From NCBI GenBank assembly GCA_035946625.1, contig DASYZE010000032.1:1-64000 (forward strand): a DNA stretch of 64,000 nucleotides, read 5' to 3'. Below the pieces are notes generated by a model. It was not told where the DNA came from and did no database searches. It saw only the letters and a program-made list of their open reading frames with translations. Position 1 is the first letter of the stretch. The number at the start of each line of letters is the position of its first letter. Source of the stretch: DASYXZ01 sp035946625 (GTDB lineage: Bacteria; Acidobacteriota; Terriglobia; UBA7540). Both the position numbers and the translations under genes were made by a program. This document shows positions 43,077 through 52,900 of this stretch, one piece after another.

Positions 43077-44249
43077 ATGACTTCAAATCAAAGCGGCCGA
43101 TCGGATGCAATCGCGTGGCGAAGTTTCCTCTCTTGCCTTCGGAAAGGACTTGCGGCCGCCGCTGGTTGCGAAACGTCAATCATGCAACAGGCAAAAGAAA
43201 ATACCATAGCCGGCCCCGACCTGATTGAAACCTCTCCGCCGCCGGAGGGGAAGGCATTGCTGGAGAAGAAAGACCACGGCGCGGCGTCCGACGTGGAATG
43301 GACGAAAGTTCGCAAGCTCGCGGTGCGCCACCTCGAGCGCTTCATGTCTCTGGAGCCGAAAGTATTGCGCGGTGAAGATCCCAACGCCATCCATGACATG
43401 CGCGTAGCCAGCCGGCGTCTTCAGCAGGTCTTGGACCTGCTCTACCCGCCACCCGCGGGCGGTGAGATTCGCAAGCTGAGGCGCGTGGTCCGGCGCTGCC
43501 GCCGTTCCCTTTCAGAGGTGAGAAACTGCGATGTCTTGCTGAAAAGCGTAAGCGCCCGGCTAGCCCGCAAACGGGCCGCGCGCCGTGAAGTCTGGGCGGC
43601 CGTTGAGAGCTATCTGCACCTGCGCCGCTCCAAGAATTTTGAGAAGGCTCTGCGAAAGATCAGTAAAATGAAAATGGCAGCGTTCTACGTTCACCTCAAG
43701 GGCCACCTTACCGTGAACGGAAACAAACGACACAGCGCTCCGCATCATCTTCTCGATGCCGCCATTCCAGGGCCTACCCGGGAGGAGTTCTATGAGCGCC
43801 TGGGCGGGACCGTGGAGCGGGTGACTCAGACATTTGAAAATCAGATCGAACTGTCTATGAGCGACCCCCGCGCTTGCGTGGTGCACGGGGCGCGCATCGC
43901 CACCAAGCGGATTCGATACCTCGTCGAAGTGATCCGCGAGTTGGGGTTTCCCGGCAGCGATGAACGGCTGGTGTGGCTTCGCCGCCTTCAAGGCCATCTG
44001 GGCGAATGGCATGACCTGGAAGTACTGGAACAAGTGATGATTGAGATGGTGGCCCGGCCCGAATTTCTGCGCGATCAATTGCCTCTCGCCATGGGCGTGG
44101 AGAAGCTCATCGTGCACAACCGGGCCGCCAAAAAGATACTTGAGGAGAAATATCTGCTGATCACGCGGGACTCATCGGAGTTGCGCCGGCTGAAAGAATG
44201 GGTGGCTTACCTGCTGGAATCGCCCTCAGCGGCGCTGGCCAAGGCATGA
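43077..44249 (+). CDS. CHAD domain protein
   Basis: 390 residues, of which about 75-370 form the CHAD all-helical fold. It contains the two internal repeats AIHDMRVASRRLQQVLDLL and CVVHGARIATKRIRYLVEVI with conserved His and basic residues. CHAD domains bind polyphosphate through these positive patches. The first 70 residues look disordered, and an internal ATG (43182) could be the start. Its 3' end overlaps the convergent thymidylate-kinase-like gene by 43 bp. Confidence 0.88.
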   Translation: MTSNQSGRSDAIAWRSFLSCLRKGLAAAAGCETSIMQQAKENTIAGPDLIETSPPPEGKALLEKKDHGAASDVEWTKVRKLAVRHLERFMSLEPKVLRGEDPNAIHDMRVASRRLQQVLDLLYPPPAGGEIRKLRRVVRRCRRSLSEVRNCDVLLKSVSARLARKRAARREVWAAVESYLHLRRSKNFEKALRKISKMKMAAFYVHLKGHLTVNGNKRHSAPHHLLDAAIPGPTREEFYERLGGTVERVTQTFENQIELSMSDPRACVVHGARIATKRIRYLVEVIRELGFPGSDERLVWLRRLQGHLGEWHDLEVLEQVMIEMVARPEFLRDQLPLAMGVEKLIVHNRAAKKILEEKYLLITRDSSELRRLKEWVAYLLESPSAALAKA

Positions 44250-45079
44250 ACCGCGGGCTTGGCCTCGCCACCCTCGCTGGCGTCTTTTTCAGCGCTTCCG
44301 CGCGATTCCTTGGTGGAGGGAAATTCCGTCGCCTCAGCAATTTTCCGCAAATCCTCCGGGGATTTCGCCCGCGCCGAACCGAATAAAGGTTCGTGGGATT
44401 CGCCGCTTAAGACGCGGGAGATTCCCGCGCGCAAGGATTCAAAGACGGTCCTGACATTCGCCGAGGCATCGATCACGTCAAAATTGTACTCTTCCGCCAG
44501 CACGTCAAACTGTGCCAGTAGCGATGTCTGGTACTTGCGGAAACTCTCGTACATATCCTCGCTGGGGTGAAGGTCCATCCCTGACTCCCAATAATCGAAT
44601 CCGCGCAAGAAGACCACCCGCGGAATCAATTCCTCCACTCCGATGCGCAGATAAAAAACGGCATCAGGCTTCAGGGCAAAACTGTAAACGTTGCGGATCC
44701 AAGCCGAATCGATGGCCCGCACCAAGGCACGCGCCATGAGGGAATAAATATATCGGTCGGTGAGCACGACGAAACCGGCGCGGAGCGCAGGAATAATTTG
44801 GTGTTCCAGGCGGTCGGCGAAGTCTGTGGCATAAAAAAGGCTGAGCGTAATCTTGCCCAGAGTGTGCCCCGCCTTGGCCTGCTTGATGCCTTTACCGGCG
44901 AGTTCCGAGCGCGTGATGCCGGTGTCCAGCACAGCGCGCCCCTGCTGCTCCAGCCAGGGTTTGATTAAATTAATCTGGGTGGACCGGCCCACACCGTCCG
45001 TCCCTTCAATGACGATCAGTTTGCCTGTCAAGTCCGCCAGGTTCATCTCCGGCAGCAAGACTTCATAAGTTTCCTTCAC
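44207..45079 (-). CDS. Thymidylate-kinase-like protein with altered P-loop
   Basis: 290 residues, dTMP-kinase fold. Opening LTGKLIVIEGTDGVGRSTQ: the Walker A Lys is replaced by Arg32 (G-V-G-R-S-T). DRYIYS follows where Tmk has its D-R-Y/F motif. A lid-like FLRGFDYWESG stretch and a 90-residue low-complexity C-terminal tail complete it. Tmk phosphorylates dTMP; the Lys to Arg change may lower or abolish catalysis. It starts with GTG, overlapping the stop of the upstream paralogue by GTGA (4 bp), so both are translated from one message and may form a heterodimer. Confidence 0.85.
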   Translation of the reverse strand: MKETYEVLLPEMNLADLTGKLIVIEGTDGVGRSTQINLIKPWLEQQGRAVLDTGITRSELAGKGIKQAKAGHTLGKITLSLFYATDFADRLEHQIIPALRAGFVVLTDRYIYSLMARALVRAIDSAWIRNVYSFALKPDAVFYLRIGVEELIPRVVFLRGFDYWESGMDLHPSEDMYESFRKYQTSLLAQFDVLAEEYNFDVIDASANVRTVFESLRAGISRVLSGESHEPLFGSARAKSPEDLRKIAEATEFPSTKESRGSAEKDASEGGEAKPAVHALASAAEGDSSR

Positions 45080-45759
45080 GGCGCCACCCTCAATCGTTTG
45101 GCTTGTGCCAGTTTGGCTTTCACCAGTTGCCGCATCAGCGTCTGCTGCTCTTCAATGGGCAGCGTGGCATCGATGACGGTCACTTCATGCTCGGGAACGA
45201 TCTTTTCGTACTCCTCGATGATGCGAGCCTGAAACAGGCGAAAACTTTCGTCCGAATTTTCCGACAACCCCAGGTCCATCCCGGCCTCGTAAAACTTGAA
45301 GCCGTTGCGGCCGTCATGAATGCGCTTGATGGCCACTTCGAGCGGGACGCGGAAATAGAAGGCCACCGTCGGCTTGACGGCGAAGCTGTAAAGTTCGCGC
45401 ACCCACTTGGGATCCATGCCACGCGCCACGTCGCGGGCAAAAGCGGTATAAATGTATCGGTCACACAAAACCACCGCTCCGGCCTTGAGAAGTGGAATAA
45501 TGTTGTGCTCCATCCGGTCGGCAAAATCGGTGGCATGAATCAGGCTGAACGTGGCCGGGGTGAGCGTGTGCTTCTTCTTGCCACGCTTGGTGGTGTCGCG
45601 CACCAGAGGAGAAGAGTTCCACTCGCTGAAGACCGTGCCGTACCCCTCGGCTTGAAGCCATTGGTGGAGCAACATCAATTGCGTCGATTTTCCAGAGCCG
45701 TCGATTCCCTCAACCACAAAAAGCTTCCCTGGAAAACGATGCTCACCATAACGCTTCAT
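45076..45759 (-). CDS. tmk: Thymidylate kinase (dTMP kinase-like)
   Basis: 227 residues with an intact Walker A (VVEGIDGSGKSTQ, Lys24), DRYIYTAFARDVARG matching the Tmk D-R-Y motif, a HATDFADRMEHNI helix and a VIDATLPIEEQ C-terminal strand. It catalyses dTMP to dTDP. It is about one-third identical by eye to the following paralogue, sharing LGL/LHPSED-S-E-S-F-R and ATDFAD-R-E-H blocks. It is the first gene of a two-gene operon. No other tmk is visible in the window, so whether it is the main cellular enzyme is open. Confidence 0.87.
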   Translation of the reverse strand: MKRYGEHRFPGKLFVVEGIDGSGKSTQLMLLHQWLQAEGYGTVFSEWNSSPLVRDTTKRGKKKHTLTPATFSLIHATDFADRMEHNIIPLLKAGAVVLCDRYIYTAFARDVARGMDPKWVRELYSFAVKPTVAFYFRVPLEVAIKRIHDGRNGFKFYEAGMDLGLSENSDESFRLFQARIIEEYEKIVPEHEVTVIDATLPIEEQQTLMRQLVKAKLAQAKRLRVAP

Positions 45760-45950
45760 GGAATTACCCCAGAAGAGTATCGAGGCGATTAGTGGAGAAC
45801 TCTCAGTCTAGCATAATGCAAAGGGCAATGAAAGCGAAGACGGGGCGAAAATACGGCAAATTTGTTCTCATTGAAGGCAGGTTCCGTGCTCTGCCGCGGC
45901 TACAACAGAGGAGCTTGGGGGGGTGGGAGACTGCTCGTTTTTTCCGTCTC

Positions 45951-46437
45951 TTATTTTGCGCGGGGTCCTGGCGTAGGGCGGCCGGGAGGGCCCCGGCCCC
46001 AAAGCGCTGGCGCTGCGGCCCTTGCCCAGGCCCAGCCGTGGTGAGGCCGCACGCTCGGTCGGAGGAAGATCATGACGGGTGCGCGCGCCGGGAGCAGGAG
46101 TTGGCGGTCATGCGCCGAGAGTCCAAGACCTCGCGCCCGTTGACGCATCCTTTGCGCCACGCTCCCTGGCCTTTGGGACTTGACCACGCCGATGGCGAAG
46201 CGGCGAAGGCGGGTGATGTTTTCCGGGCCGTGGCCGGTGCGGCTGCGGTCTTCATCATGGTTCCAATCGAGAATGTAGTGGTCCGTCAGCTGACGGATTC
46301 TCGATGGCCCTGTACCAGAGTGTTTCGCCGTTCTTGGGCCGAGAACCCAGGTGGTGATGCTGGCGCATCAGGTCCTGGTAACGGCGCTCTTCGCCTGGAC
46401 GCACCGCCCGCACCACGATCTCGCCCAGCATCGCCAA
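45951..46437 (-). pseudogene. Decayed transposase (DUF4338-like N-terminus, DDE-type C-terminus)
   Basis: On the minus strand 46437-46300 gives VVRAVRPGEERRYQDLMRQH, then HHLGSRPKNGETLWYRA, the start of the DUF4338/DruA-like module attached to some transposases. A frame change then leads to DHYILDWNHDEDRSRTGHGP and ENITRLRRFAIGVVKS (about 46290-46180), a typical C-terminal block of ISAs1/H-repeat-type transposases. The catalytic middle is missing. Beyond about 46150 the reading dissolves. It is therefore an internally deleted IS copy. Confidence 0.55.
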
Positions 46438-46561
46438 ACTATCCCGCGGCCTGATGCTGCTCAGGTCTTCCCCCTTCGAATCATTACACCATGCGCCGGG
46501 CCGTTGTCCATAGCACGGGTATATCTATCTAAACCCATATCGCGTGAAAGCCTGAACAAAA

Positions 46562-47044
46562 TCATCCTGGGGGCGGGGTGGCTTCCTCGCCCAGGCCCAA
46601 GTCAATGTGCTCTCCCACCTGGGCTTTTTCCAGGGCGGGCAGCACCTCGCGAAGGCGTTGGTTGAGAGCGCGGGCGATCGAGACGGCGGCCGAGTTGTAA
46701 GTGGCGAGAAGTTCCTGGAAATCGTCCTTATCAATGCGGAGCAAATGGCAATCGGTTTGGGCGATGGCGGAAGCGGACCGCACTTCACCATCAATGATAC
46801 TCATCTCACCGAAGAAATCCCTGGGCCCCAGCGTTTTTAGAGGCGTGTCGCCGCGCTGAATCAAAACGTCGCCATCCACAATGATGTACATATGGTCGCC
46901 GTGGTCCCCTTGTTGAATAATCCGCTGCCCGGCGGGAAAAGTTACCTCGCGCGCCATCGAGGCCACGTGGGTCAGCTCGCTTGTCGCCATGGTTGAAAAA
47001 AGGGGGACGTAACGGAGAAAAAGCATCTTTTCCACCACGATCAT
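46562..47044 (-). CDS. Cyclic-nucleotide-binding domain protein
   Basis: A 160-residue single cNMP-binding fold: LRYVPLFSTMATSELTHVA, FPAGQRIIQQGDHGDHMYII, VDGDVLI and the phosphate-binding cassette-like FGEMSIIDGEVRSASAIAQT, where the Arg/Ser-Ala pattern is retained. There is no DNA-binding HTH, so it is not a CRP regulator. Its ATG overlaps the TGA of the HEAT-transporter gene by ATGA, so it is translated with it and probably regulates it as a separate sensory subunit. Confidence 0.9.
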   Translation of the reverse strand: MIVVEKMLFLRYVPLFSTMATSELTHVASMAREVTFPAGQRIIQQGDHGDHMYIIVDGDVLIQRGDTPLKTLGPRDFFGEMSIIDGEVRSASAIAQTDCHLLRIDKDDFQELLATYNSAAVSIARALNQRLREVLPALEKAQVGEHIDLGLGEEATPPPG

Positions 47045-49848
47045 ACGGGTTCCTCCTTGGTCCTGCAGTTGGGCGATTCTGCCAGGATGGATTGCGCCAG
47101 GCTGCGGACTGCATCGCTGGGATCGGCCAGCAATTGCTTGCTTTGGCGCGAAATTTCGCCCGGCCCTTCGATTTTTGAGAGGGCGAAAAGGGCCGTTTCC
47201 CTCACCACCGCGCTGGGATGAGACAAAAGTTGTTGAATGAGCGAGAGCGTATCCTGGGAGGGGTTGAAGGCCGAGGCATAGACGGCACCCAGAAGCACTT
47301 GCTCGGAATTTTTCGATTCGATGACCTCGCGGAGAAGCTCAGCTGTGCCGGCTTCCGTCGCGGCAGGCAATTTGGCGTCGGTCATTTCCACGACTTCATC
47401 CTTCCATTTTTCAGGGAGGACATTTTCCAGCACTTCCTGAGCGCGGGAGCGTTGCTCTTCATCTTTGTCCTGTAATCGCAAACGGACCGCTTCCATTTTC
47501 ACCGAGGCGGCAAGCACGCCCAAGAGCGCAAAGACGTTGCCCACGTGAACGGCAAACTCCTCCCGGAGTACTCCGAGCAAGAAGGCGTTCCCGGGCAGAG
47601 AAGACGTCCTGGCAATCAGAGTTTTCCTTTTTTTTGCCGCGTCAATCTGACAACGCAGAATCGATTCCCAGTGCTCCGCATAAGGGTCAAACGCGGGCTG
47701 GCGCTGCACGATGCGGCAATAGGCCTGCACCATGGCCGAGGTTGAATTAGGGCCGGAAAAATCCAGTACCCTTCTGAGCACTTCCAATGATTTCAAGCTT
47801 CCAATCTTGGCCAGGATCGCGGACATGGAGATCGACCGCCCAAAGAGACCCGCCAATTCCGCCGTGTCCGTGTAAGTGGCCAGGTAATCGGCGGTAAGTG
47901 GTCCGAGCGCAATTAATGCGTCGGCGGCGGCGCCGCCCGTCCTGCTATTCCAAAGGTGCGGAATCACTTTGGGCACCAAGCCGGCTTCTGGAGTGTTGGC
48001 ACAGGCTCGCAATGCAGCGAGACGAACCTCCACTTCCGGGTCATCGAGGAGGCGCAACAGCGACTCGGTCCGCCCGTGCACGCGCAGGCGGCTGACGGGG
48101 CTGGCCACGGCGACGCGATATGATTTGTCCGAGGATTCGAGCATGTTCTTGACCGCCACCACGCCTTGAAGCAGCCCGCCAAAATTACCCATGTCGATCA
48201 AAGCGGACGCCGCCTCCGCGCGCACTCCCGGGTCTGAATCCTCAAGCGACTCCCGGATGGGCTCCATTACTTTCTCGCCGCCCAGGCCCGCCGCCCGGAC
48301 CGCGGCCCGGCGGACCTCCGCCATAGGATGGCGCGCCAAGGGAACAATCTCATTGAGATCGCCGGCTTTCCCCCAGTGGGTGAGGTAATCGAGGGCGGCG
48401 ATTTTAACCTCAGGCTCGGGTCGCTGGAGCAAACTTCGAATCTCCGCCGACCAGTCCACATGGTCAAGTTGCTGGACCACATTCAGGAGGTATGGGAGTT
48501 CTTCCAGTTTGGCCATGGGCAATGTTCGCCGGGTGTATTCTTCCACCGCCTTGTCGTTCAGCTCGTGCGGGCCTTCGGAGATATCCAGCAACCTTGCGCT
48601 TAGGGATTCGACCAGGCCGGAAAGATAAAACGAGTAATTCCGGCGCGCCAGAATGAACCAAATCACGCACAAAAGAGCCCCGGGGATGGAAAGATAATAA
48701 ACACGCGCGGTATTCGAAATCAGAACGAGTACCGCCCCGGTAAATCCGATGGCCGCAGGCCTACAGATCCCGTCCACCAGCGCCCTGACCTGATTTCGCG
48801 TTTGTTTCTTGATGCCGAGATAAAGAATTTGGAACGCGCCGCTGTCAATGGTGAAGAGCGTAGTTTGCGCAACCAGTTTTGTGACGACCACGGCTGCGAA
48901 AGCAGAGGTAAGAATTGTTGCCGAGCCTCCCAGAAGCATGCCGGCCGGCAGTATGCAAAGCGAGGTCAAAAGCCCCTTGCCCTGAAGGAACAGGTGCAAG
49001 GCAAAGAGTTGAATCAGCAATACGAGAATATTGGCGATGGCGTAAAATTCGCCAAAAAAAGCTGCCAGATCCTGGTTATGGAAGTGGGTGGTCGCGAGCG
49101 CTTTGAACTGGAAATCAACCAGGATGACCACCATGGTACCCACCATTGCCTGGAGAGCGAGTGAGCGCACACTGGCGCCTTTAAGCAAACGTAAGTAATA
49201 AGCCAGGTCAGGATGATTGACCACAATCTTGGCGGATGGGGAAGATTCTTCGAATGGTGTTCCGATTTTCAGGGTCCAGAAGATTACCGAAAGCGCCATC
49301 CCTGCCATCAGGGCGGCCACAATCAGGAGGAGGTTGGACGTTCCAAATCGCTCGGCAAAGGGCTTGATAAGGAATCCCGCGCCAATGCAGGCCAGCGTCC
49401 CGCCCGCTCCTACCCACCCCAGCAGTTTCTTGGCGCGGTGAAATGTGAAAACCTGGCTGAAAAAGCTCCAGAAAAGGAGCATGGCCCCGTTTACGGTCAG
49501 GTCACCCCAAAAGTATGCGATAACGCGAAAACCCTTCCACGGGGAAAACAGCATGGCCAGTCGCAAGAAGACGGCCATCAGGCCCAGAAAGCCGCAGGAT
49601 GCAACCAACAATCGACTTATCGAAACGCTGGACACATATCGCCCGAAGCAGTAGGCCACGGTGCCCACCAGGAAACTGGTGCCCACATACATCACCGGAA
49701 GGTAATTGGAGCCGTAGTGGCTGAGGAAAAGGGTGTCAGCCGCGGCGCGCGCGGTGAGGGCTCCGGCGGCGGCGCACGCCGAAGCAACAGCAGTACAGAG
49801 AAATGGAATGCGCTCCTGAGGCTCGAGAGAAGGTATCACCTGTGCCAC
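47041..49848 (-). CDS. ATP/ADP-carrier-like (NTT) membrane protein fused to HEAT repeats
   Basis: 935 residues. About 20-420 hold 11-12 hydrophobic helices with the appearance of nucleotide transporter (Npt/NTT, MFS-like) proteins: RAAADTLFLSHYGSNYLPVM, FWSFFSQVFTFHRAKKLLG, GAFQILYLGIKKQTRNQVRALVDG. From about 470 on come HEAT repeats (EVKIAALDYL, EVRRAAVRAAG, GVRAEAASALIDMG, EVRLAALRACAN, VRETALFALSKIEG). The cargo is unknown; in intracellular bacteria relatives exchange ATP for ADP. GTG start, no evident Shine-Dalgarno. It is co-translated with a downstream cNMP-binding protein. Confidence 0.82.
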   Translation of the reverse strand: MAQVIPSLEPQERIPFLCTAVASACAAAGALTARAAADTLFLSHYGSNYLPVMYVGTSFLVGTVAYCFGRYVSSVSISRLLVASCGFLGLMAVFLRLAMLFSPWKGFRVIAYFWGDLTVNGAMLLFWSFFSQVFTFHRAKKLLGWVGAGGTLACIGAGFLIKPFAERFGTSNLLLIVAALMAGMALSVIFWTLKIGTPFEESSPSAKIVVNHPDLAYYLRLLKGASVRSLALQAMVGTMVVILVDFQFKALATTHFHNQDLAAFFGEFYAIANILVLLIQLFALHLFLQGKGLLTSLCILPAGMLLGGSATILTSAFAAVVVTKLVAQTTLFTIDSGAFQILYLGIKKQTRNQVRALVDGICRPAAIGFTGAVLVLISNTARVYYLSIPGALLCVIWFILARRNYSFYLSGLVESLSARLLDISEGPHELNDKAVEEYTRRTLPMAKLEELPYLLNVVQQLDHVDWSAEIRSLLQRPEPEVKIAALDYLTHWGKAGDLNEIVPLARHPMAEVRRAAVRAAGLGGEKVMEPIRESLEDSDPGVRAEAASALIDMGNFGGLLQGVVAVKNMLESSDKSYRVAVASPVSRLRVHGRTESLLRLLDDPEVEVRLAALRACANTPEAGLVPKVIPHLWNSRTGGAAADALIALGPLTADYLATYTDTAELAGLFGRSISMSAILAKIGSLKSLEVLRRVLDFSGPNSTSAMVQAYCRIVQRQPAFDPYAEHWESILRCQIDAAKKRKTLIARTSSLPGNAFLLGVLREEFAVHVGNVFALLGVLAASVKMEAVRLRLQDKDEEQRSRAQEVLENVLPEKWKDEVVEMTDAKLPAATEAGTAELLREVIESKNSEQVLLGAVYASAFNPSQDTLSLIQQLLSHPSAVVRETALFALSKIEGPGEISRQSKQLLADPSDAVRSLAQSILAESPNCRTKEEPV

Positions 49849-49998
49849 TTTGCCGGGTTACCAAAGACGGGGGAGCACACCGCAAGCCCATGCTCGGAAT
49901 TTTCATCCGGTTTCCGCCCCGACATCTCGGCGAATGTTTAAATTACAATTCGGCTGGGAGGCCCGTGAAACACCGACCCAGCTTCCCGTAGGCGCTCA

Positions 49999-52900
49999 TT
50001 ATGGCTGATGATTCTCAGCCTTGTCGAGCATTGAATTGATCTGGCGAGTCTCGCGATTGAATTCCTGCTCAAAGGCGGGGTAGTAATTCCAAGCCTCGTA
50101 GAAGAGCTTGGCCGTCTCCCGGTCGATGAGTTGATAACCCTTTTGCAATTCATCTTGGCTGGGGAAGATGATTTGACGTCCAATGTGGAAGTCTTTGATG
50201 GTGAGCGGTAGGTTTTTGTTTAACTCAAGCAACCGCTTCAAAACCAGCACGCCTTGAAGGAATTCGAGCGGGGGTACTTTGTTGCCGGCCTTCGCATAAA
50301 CACCGGCATTATTCCTGGTTAGGAGGACCGTCCAATCTTTTGGCGTGCCATCGGGATTGCGGTCGTTATCATTGATTAATGTTTGCAGATAGTTTTCATG
50401 GGTTAGATCCGGGAAGCTTAGATCACCCTTCGGCGGTACGAACGGACGTTCCTCGGTGCCGTGCGGCTGCGCCTCAAATGATATAGCGAGATCTTTCTCC
50501 TCCTTGTTGCCGCGCAGCTTTAACTCATCTTCCAAGAAAGTTAGCTTGAAGCCCCCCGGAGCGGCGGGGTCGCTCTTGTAGAAGATGATCTTATTGGGGT
50601 CAACGTAGCGACTGTAATGCGTCTCATTAATGATTTCCCAAAGCATGCGGCGGACATAGATGTCCTCACCAGGGATGCCGCCGTTCAGGAGCGATTCGAA
50701 AGGAGACTCAGTCTTTAGTTTGGGGTCCGTATCAGCGGCTGCGGTCACACGATTCCGCAAGTCCTTATAAACATTGCTGTCGTTGACGAAACTCAGGTCG
50801 TAAATATCGCTTCCGCGAATTCGGTATGCGTTTCGGAAGAGGTCATAATTGACCCCGAATCCGCGGTCAAACTGGTTGGAATCCTTGGGAAGGACATAGC
50901 TGAAATATTTGTCTTCAGGTGGAATCACGTGAGGCGTGATGACGATAATGACCTCTTGCTTTATCTTGGTGGTGGTGGTATTTCGAAATAAAGACCCAAA
51001 CACAGGGATTTCAGAGAGGAATGGAATACCGGTGGTCTGGGTTGAGTTGTTGGTGGAAATCAGTCCGCCAATAATGAAGGGCGTGTTGTCCGCCACGCGA
51101 ACAATGGATTGCACTTCGCGGTTATCGACCACAGGGGAAAGAAAGGCGTTGGACCCGAGCGCTTTGGTGGCTGTGGCGTCGATGGCGCTCACAATGGTCT
51201 CCGTCTGCATGGTGACGTCGCCGCCATCTTCGCTGATTCGTGGCCTCATGTTCAGGACGATGCCGATGGGGAAATAATCCACCGAGGAAATGATGCCGGC
51301 CGTGGTGGAGACCTGTTTGATCACCGGCTGTTGTTGCCCAATTTGTATTCGCGCTTGGCGGTCATCCAGAACCAGCACCGAGGGGTTGGACAGTATCTCT
51401 GCTTCATTGTTTTGCAGCAGGGCATTCAGTTGGGCCTGGAAAGTGGCTGCCTTGGGAAGGTTCTTGTCGAAGGAAACCACAAAGGGCAAAGCCGCGCCGG
51501 TTGTAGCATCAGTCCCCACCGAAGTGAGACCGTACTGATTCTGCTGGCTGTTATAAGTAATGCCCAAAGCCCTCGTTTTATTGCTATTCAACTCGATCAC
51601 GAGGGCGTCGATCAGGATTTCTCTCGAAGGTACGTCAATCGTTCCCTGCAACAAGTTGAGCAACGTTTGCAGGGACTCAGGGTCGTTCTTGTTATAAAGA
51701 ATCAACAGCCGCTCCTGGGGCTCGCCGGAAGTCATGGAGTGAAGGTAGGTCCCTCCGATGGCAGGGACACCCGCAGTGGTACCGGCCGTGCCAGCCTGCT
51801 GGGGCATCATTTGCGGTTGTGGCATCTGTGGTTGGCCGGGCGCGCCCGTTGAGGGAGGGTTGTCCATCAAGCTTGTCTTGGAGGAATCGATCAGTTTGAT
51901 GATAATCGGGGGATTGGTGCCGAGCTGAACTTTGTTATAAATGCTCTGGAAACTGCTCTCTCCAGGCTGCGCGGTGTATTCCACGGTCGTATAACCCATG
52001 GTCTTCAGCAGCGCAAGGGCGTGGTCGGCTACGACATAGCTGAGGTAGTAGATTTGGTAGGCTAAATCCTTTGGATCCGTAGGAGGCGGCGCCTGAGCCA
52101 TCTGAGTTACCTGCTCATTGACCAGTTGTTGGATGGCATTGAAATCCGGATTTGGCCTTTGTACATTTTGCTCCACCTGCTCACAGTAAACCGCAAGCTC
52201 AAAGCCGCCTTGTGGTGACGGTGCAATCGCGAGCTCAACCGTCTGATAAGACCCTGGAGCGATTGGTTTTATAAACTGCCGGCTGGCCTCGACCCCCGGC
52301 GCCCCTTTGGCCTTCCAAGCTGCCTCACCCGCACCTCCCTTCTTGTAATTGAAGGACATCACGAATCTCAGACCGAGAGCGTCCAGCACCTTCAAATTTT
52401 GGCTCAATGAATTAAATGGCAGCTTCACATAGAAGGCGCTGGGTGGCGGTGGCATGTTCTGGGCCGGTGGCGGCGCCATAGTCTGGGCTTGTGGTGGCGC
52501 CACCTGGACTTGCGGCGCAACGGGCTGCTGCGTTGGCGGGGTGACGGGTGGCGCACCCGCGCTTCGCGGCTTTAGGGTAATGCGGATGCCCGAGGGAGTA
52601 GGGGAAACGGTAAAAGCCGGATCGCCAGCCAGGTCCGCTACGATCCGCACCACTGAGGGGTTTCCACTCTGGAACTGGCTTACGCGCACTCGGGACAAAT
52701 ATGACGATTGGGCTGGGTATGTACTTTTAGGGGTGGCTTTTATTGTCCCTTGCAGATCCACCACCAGCCGGTGCGGGCCTTGCAGCTCCAACGTTTTGTA
52801 AGAAATGGTGCTTGAGGTCGCGATGTCTATGTCTGTTTCCGCCGGGTTGGTTGTTTGGATGGCGATGCCGGAAACTGGGACTGTGCCTATGATCGTTCCC

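Noticed and set aside
45792..46454. A 220-codon plus-strand reading frame
   Set aside because: It is rich in Arg/Pro/Ala with no family features, and overlaps readable transposase text on the minus strand. It is a shadow of the decayed gene.
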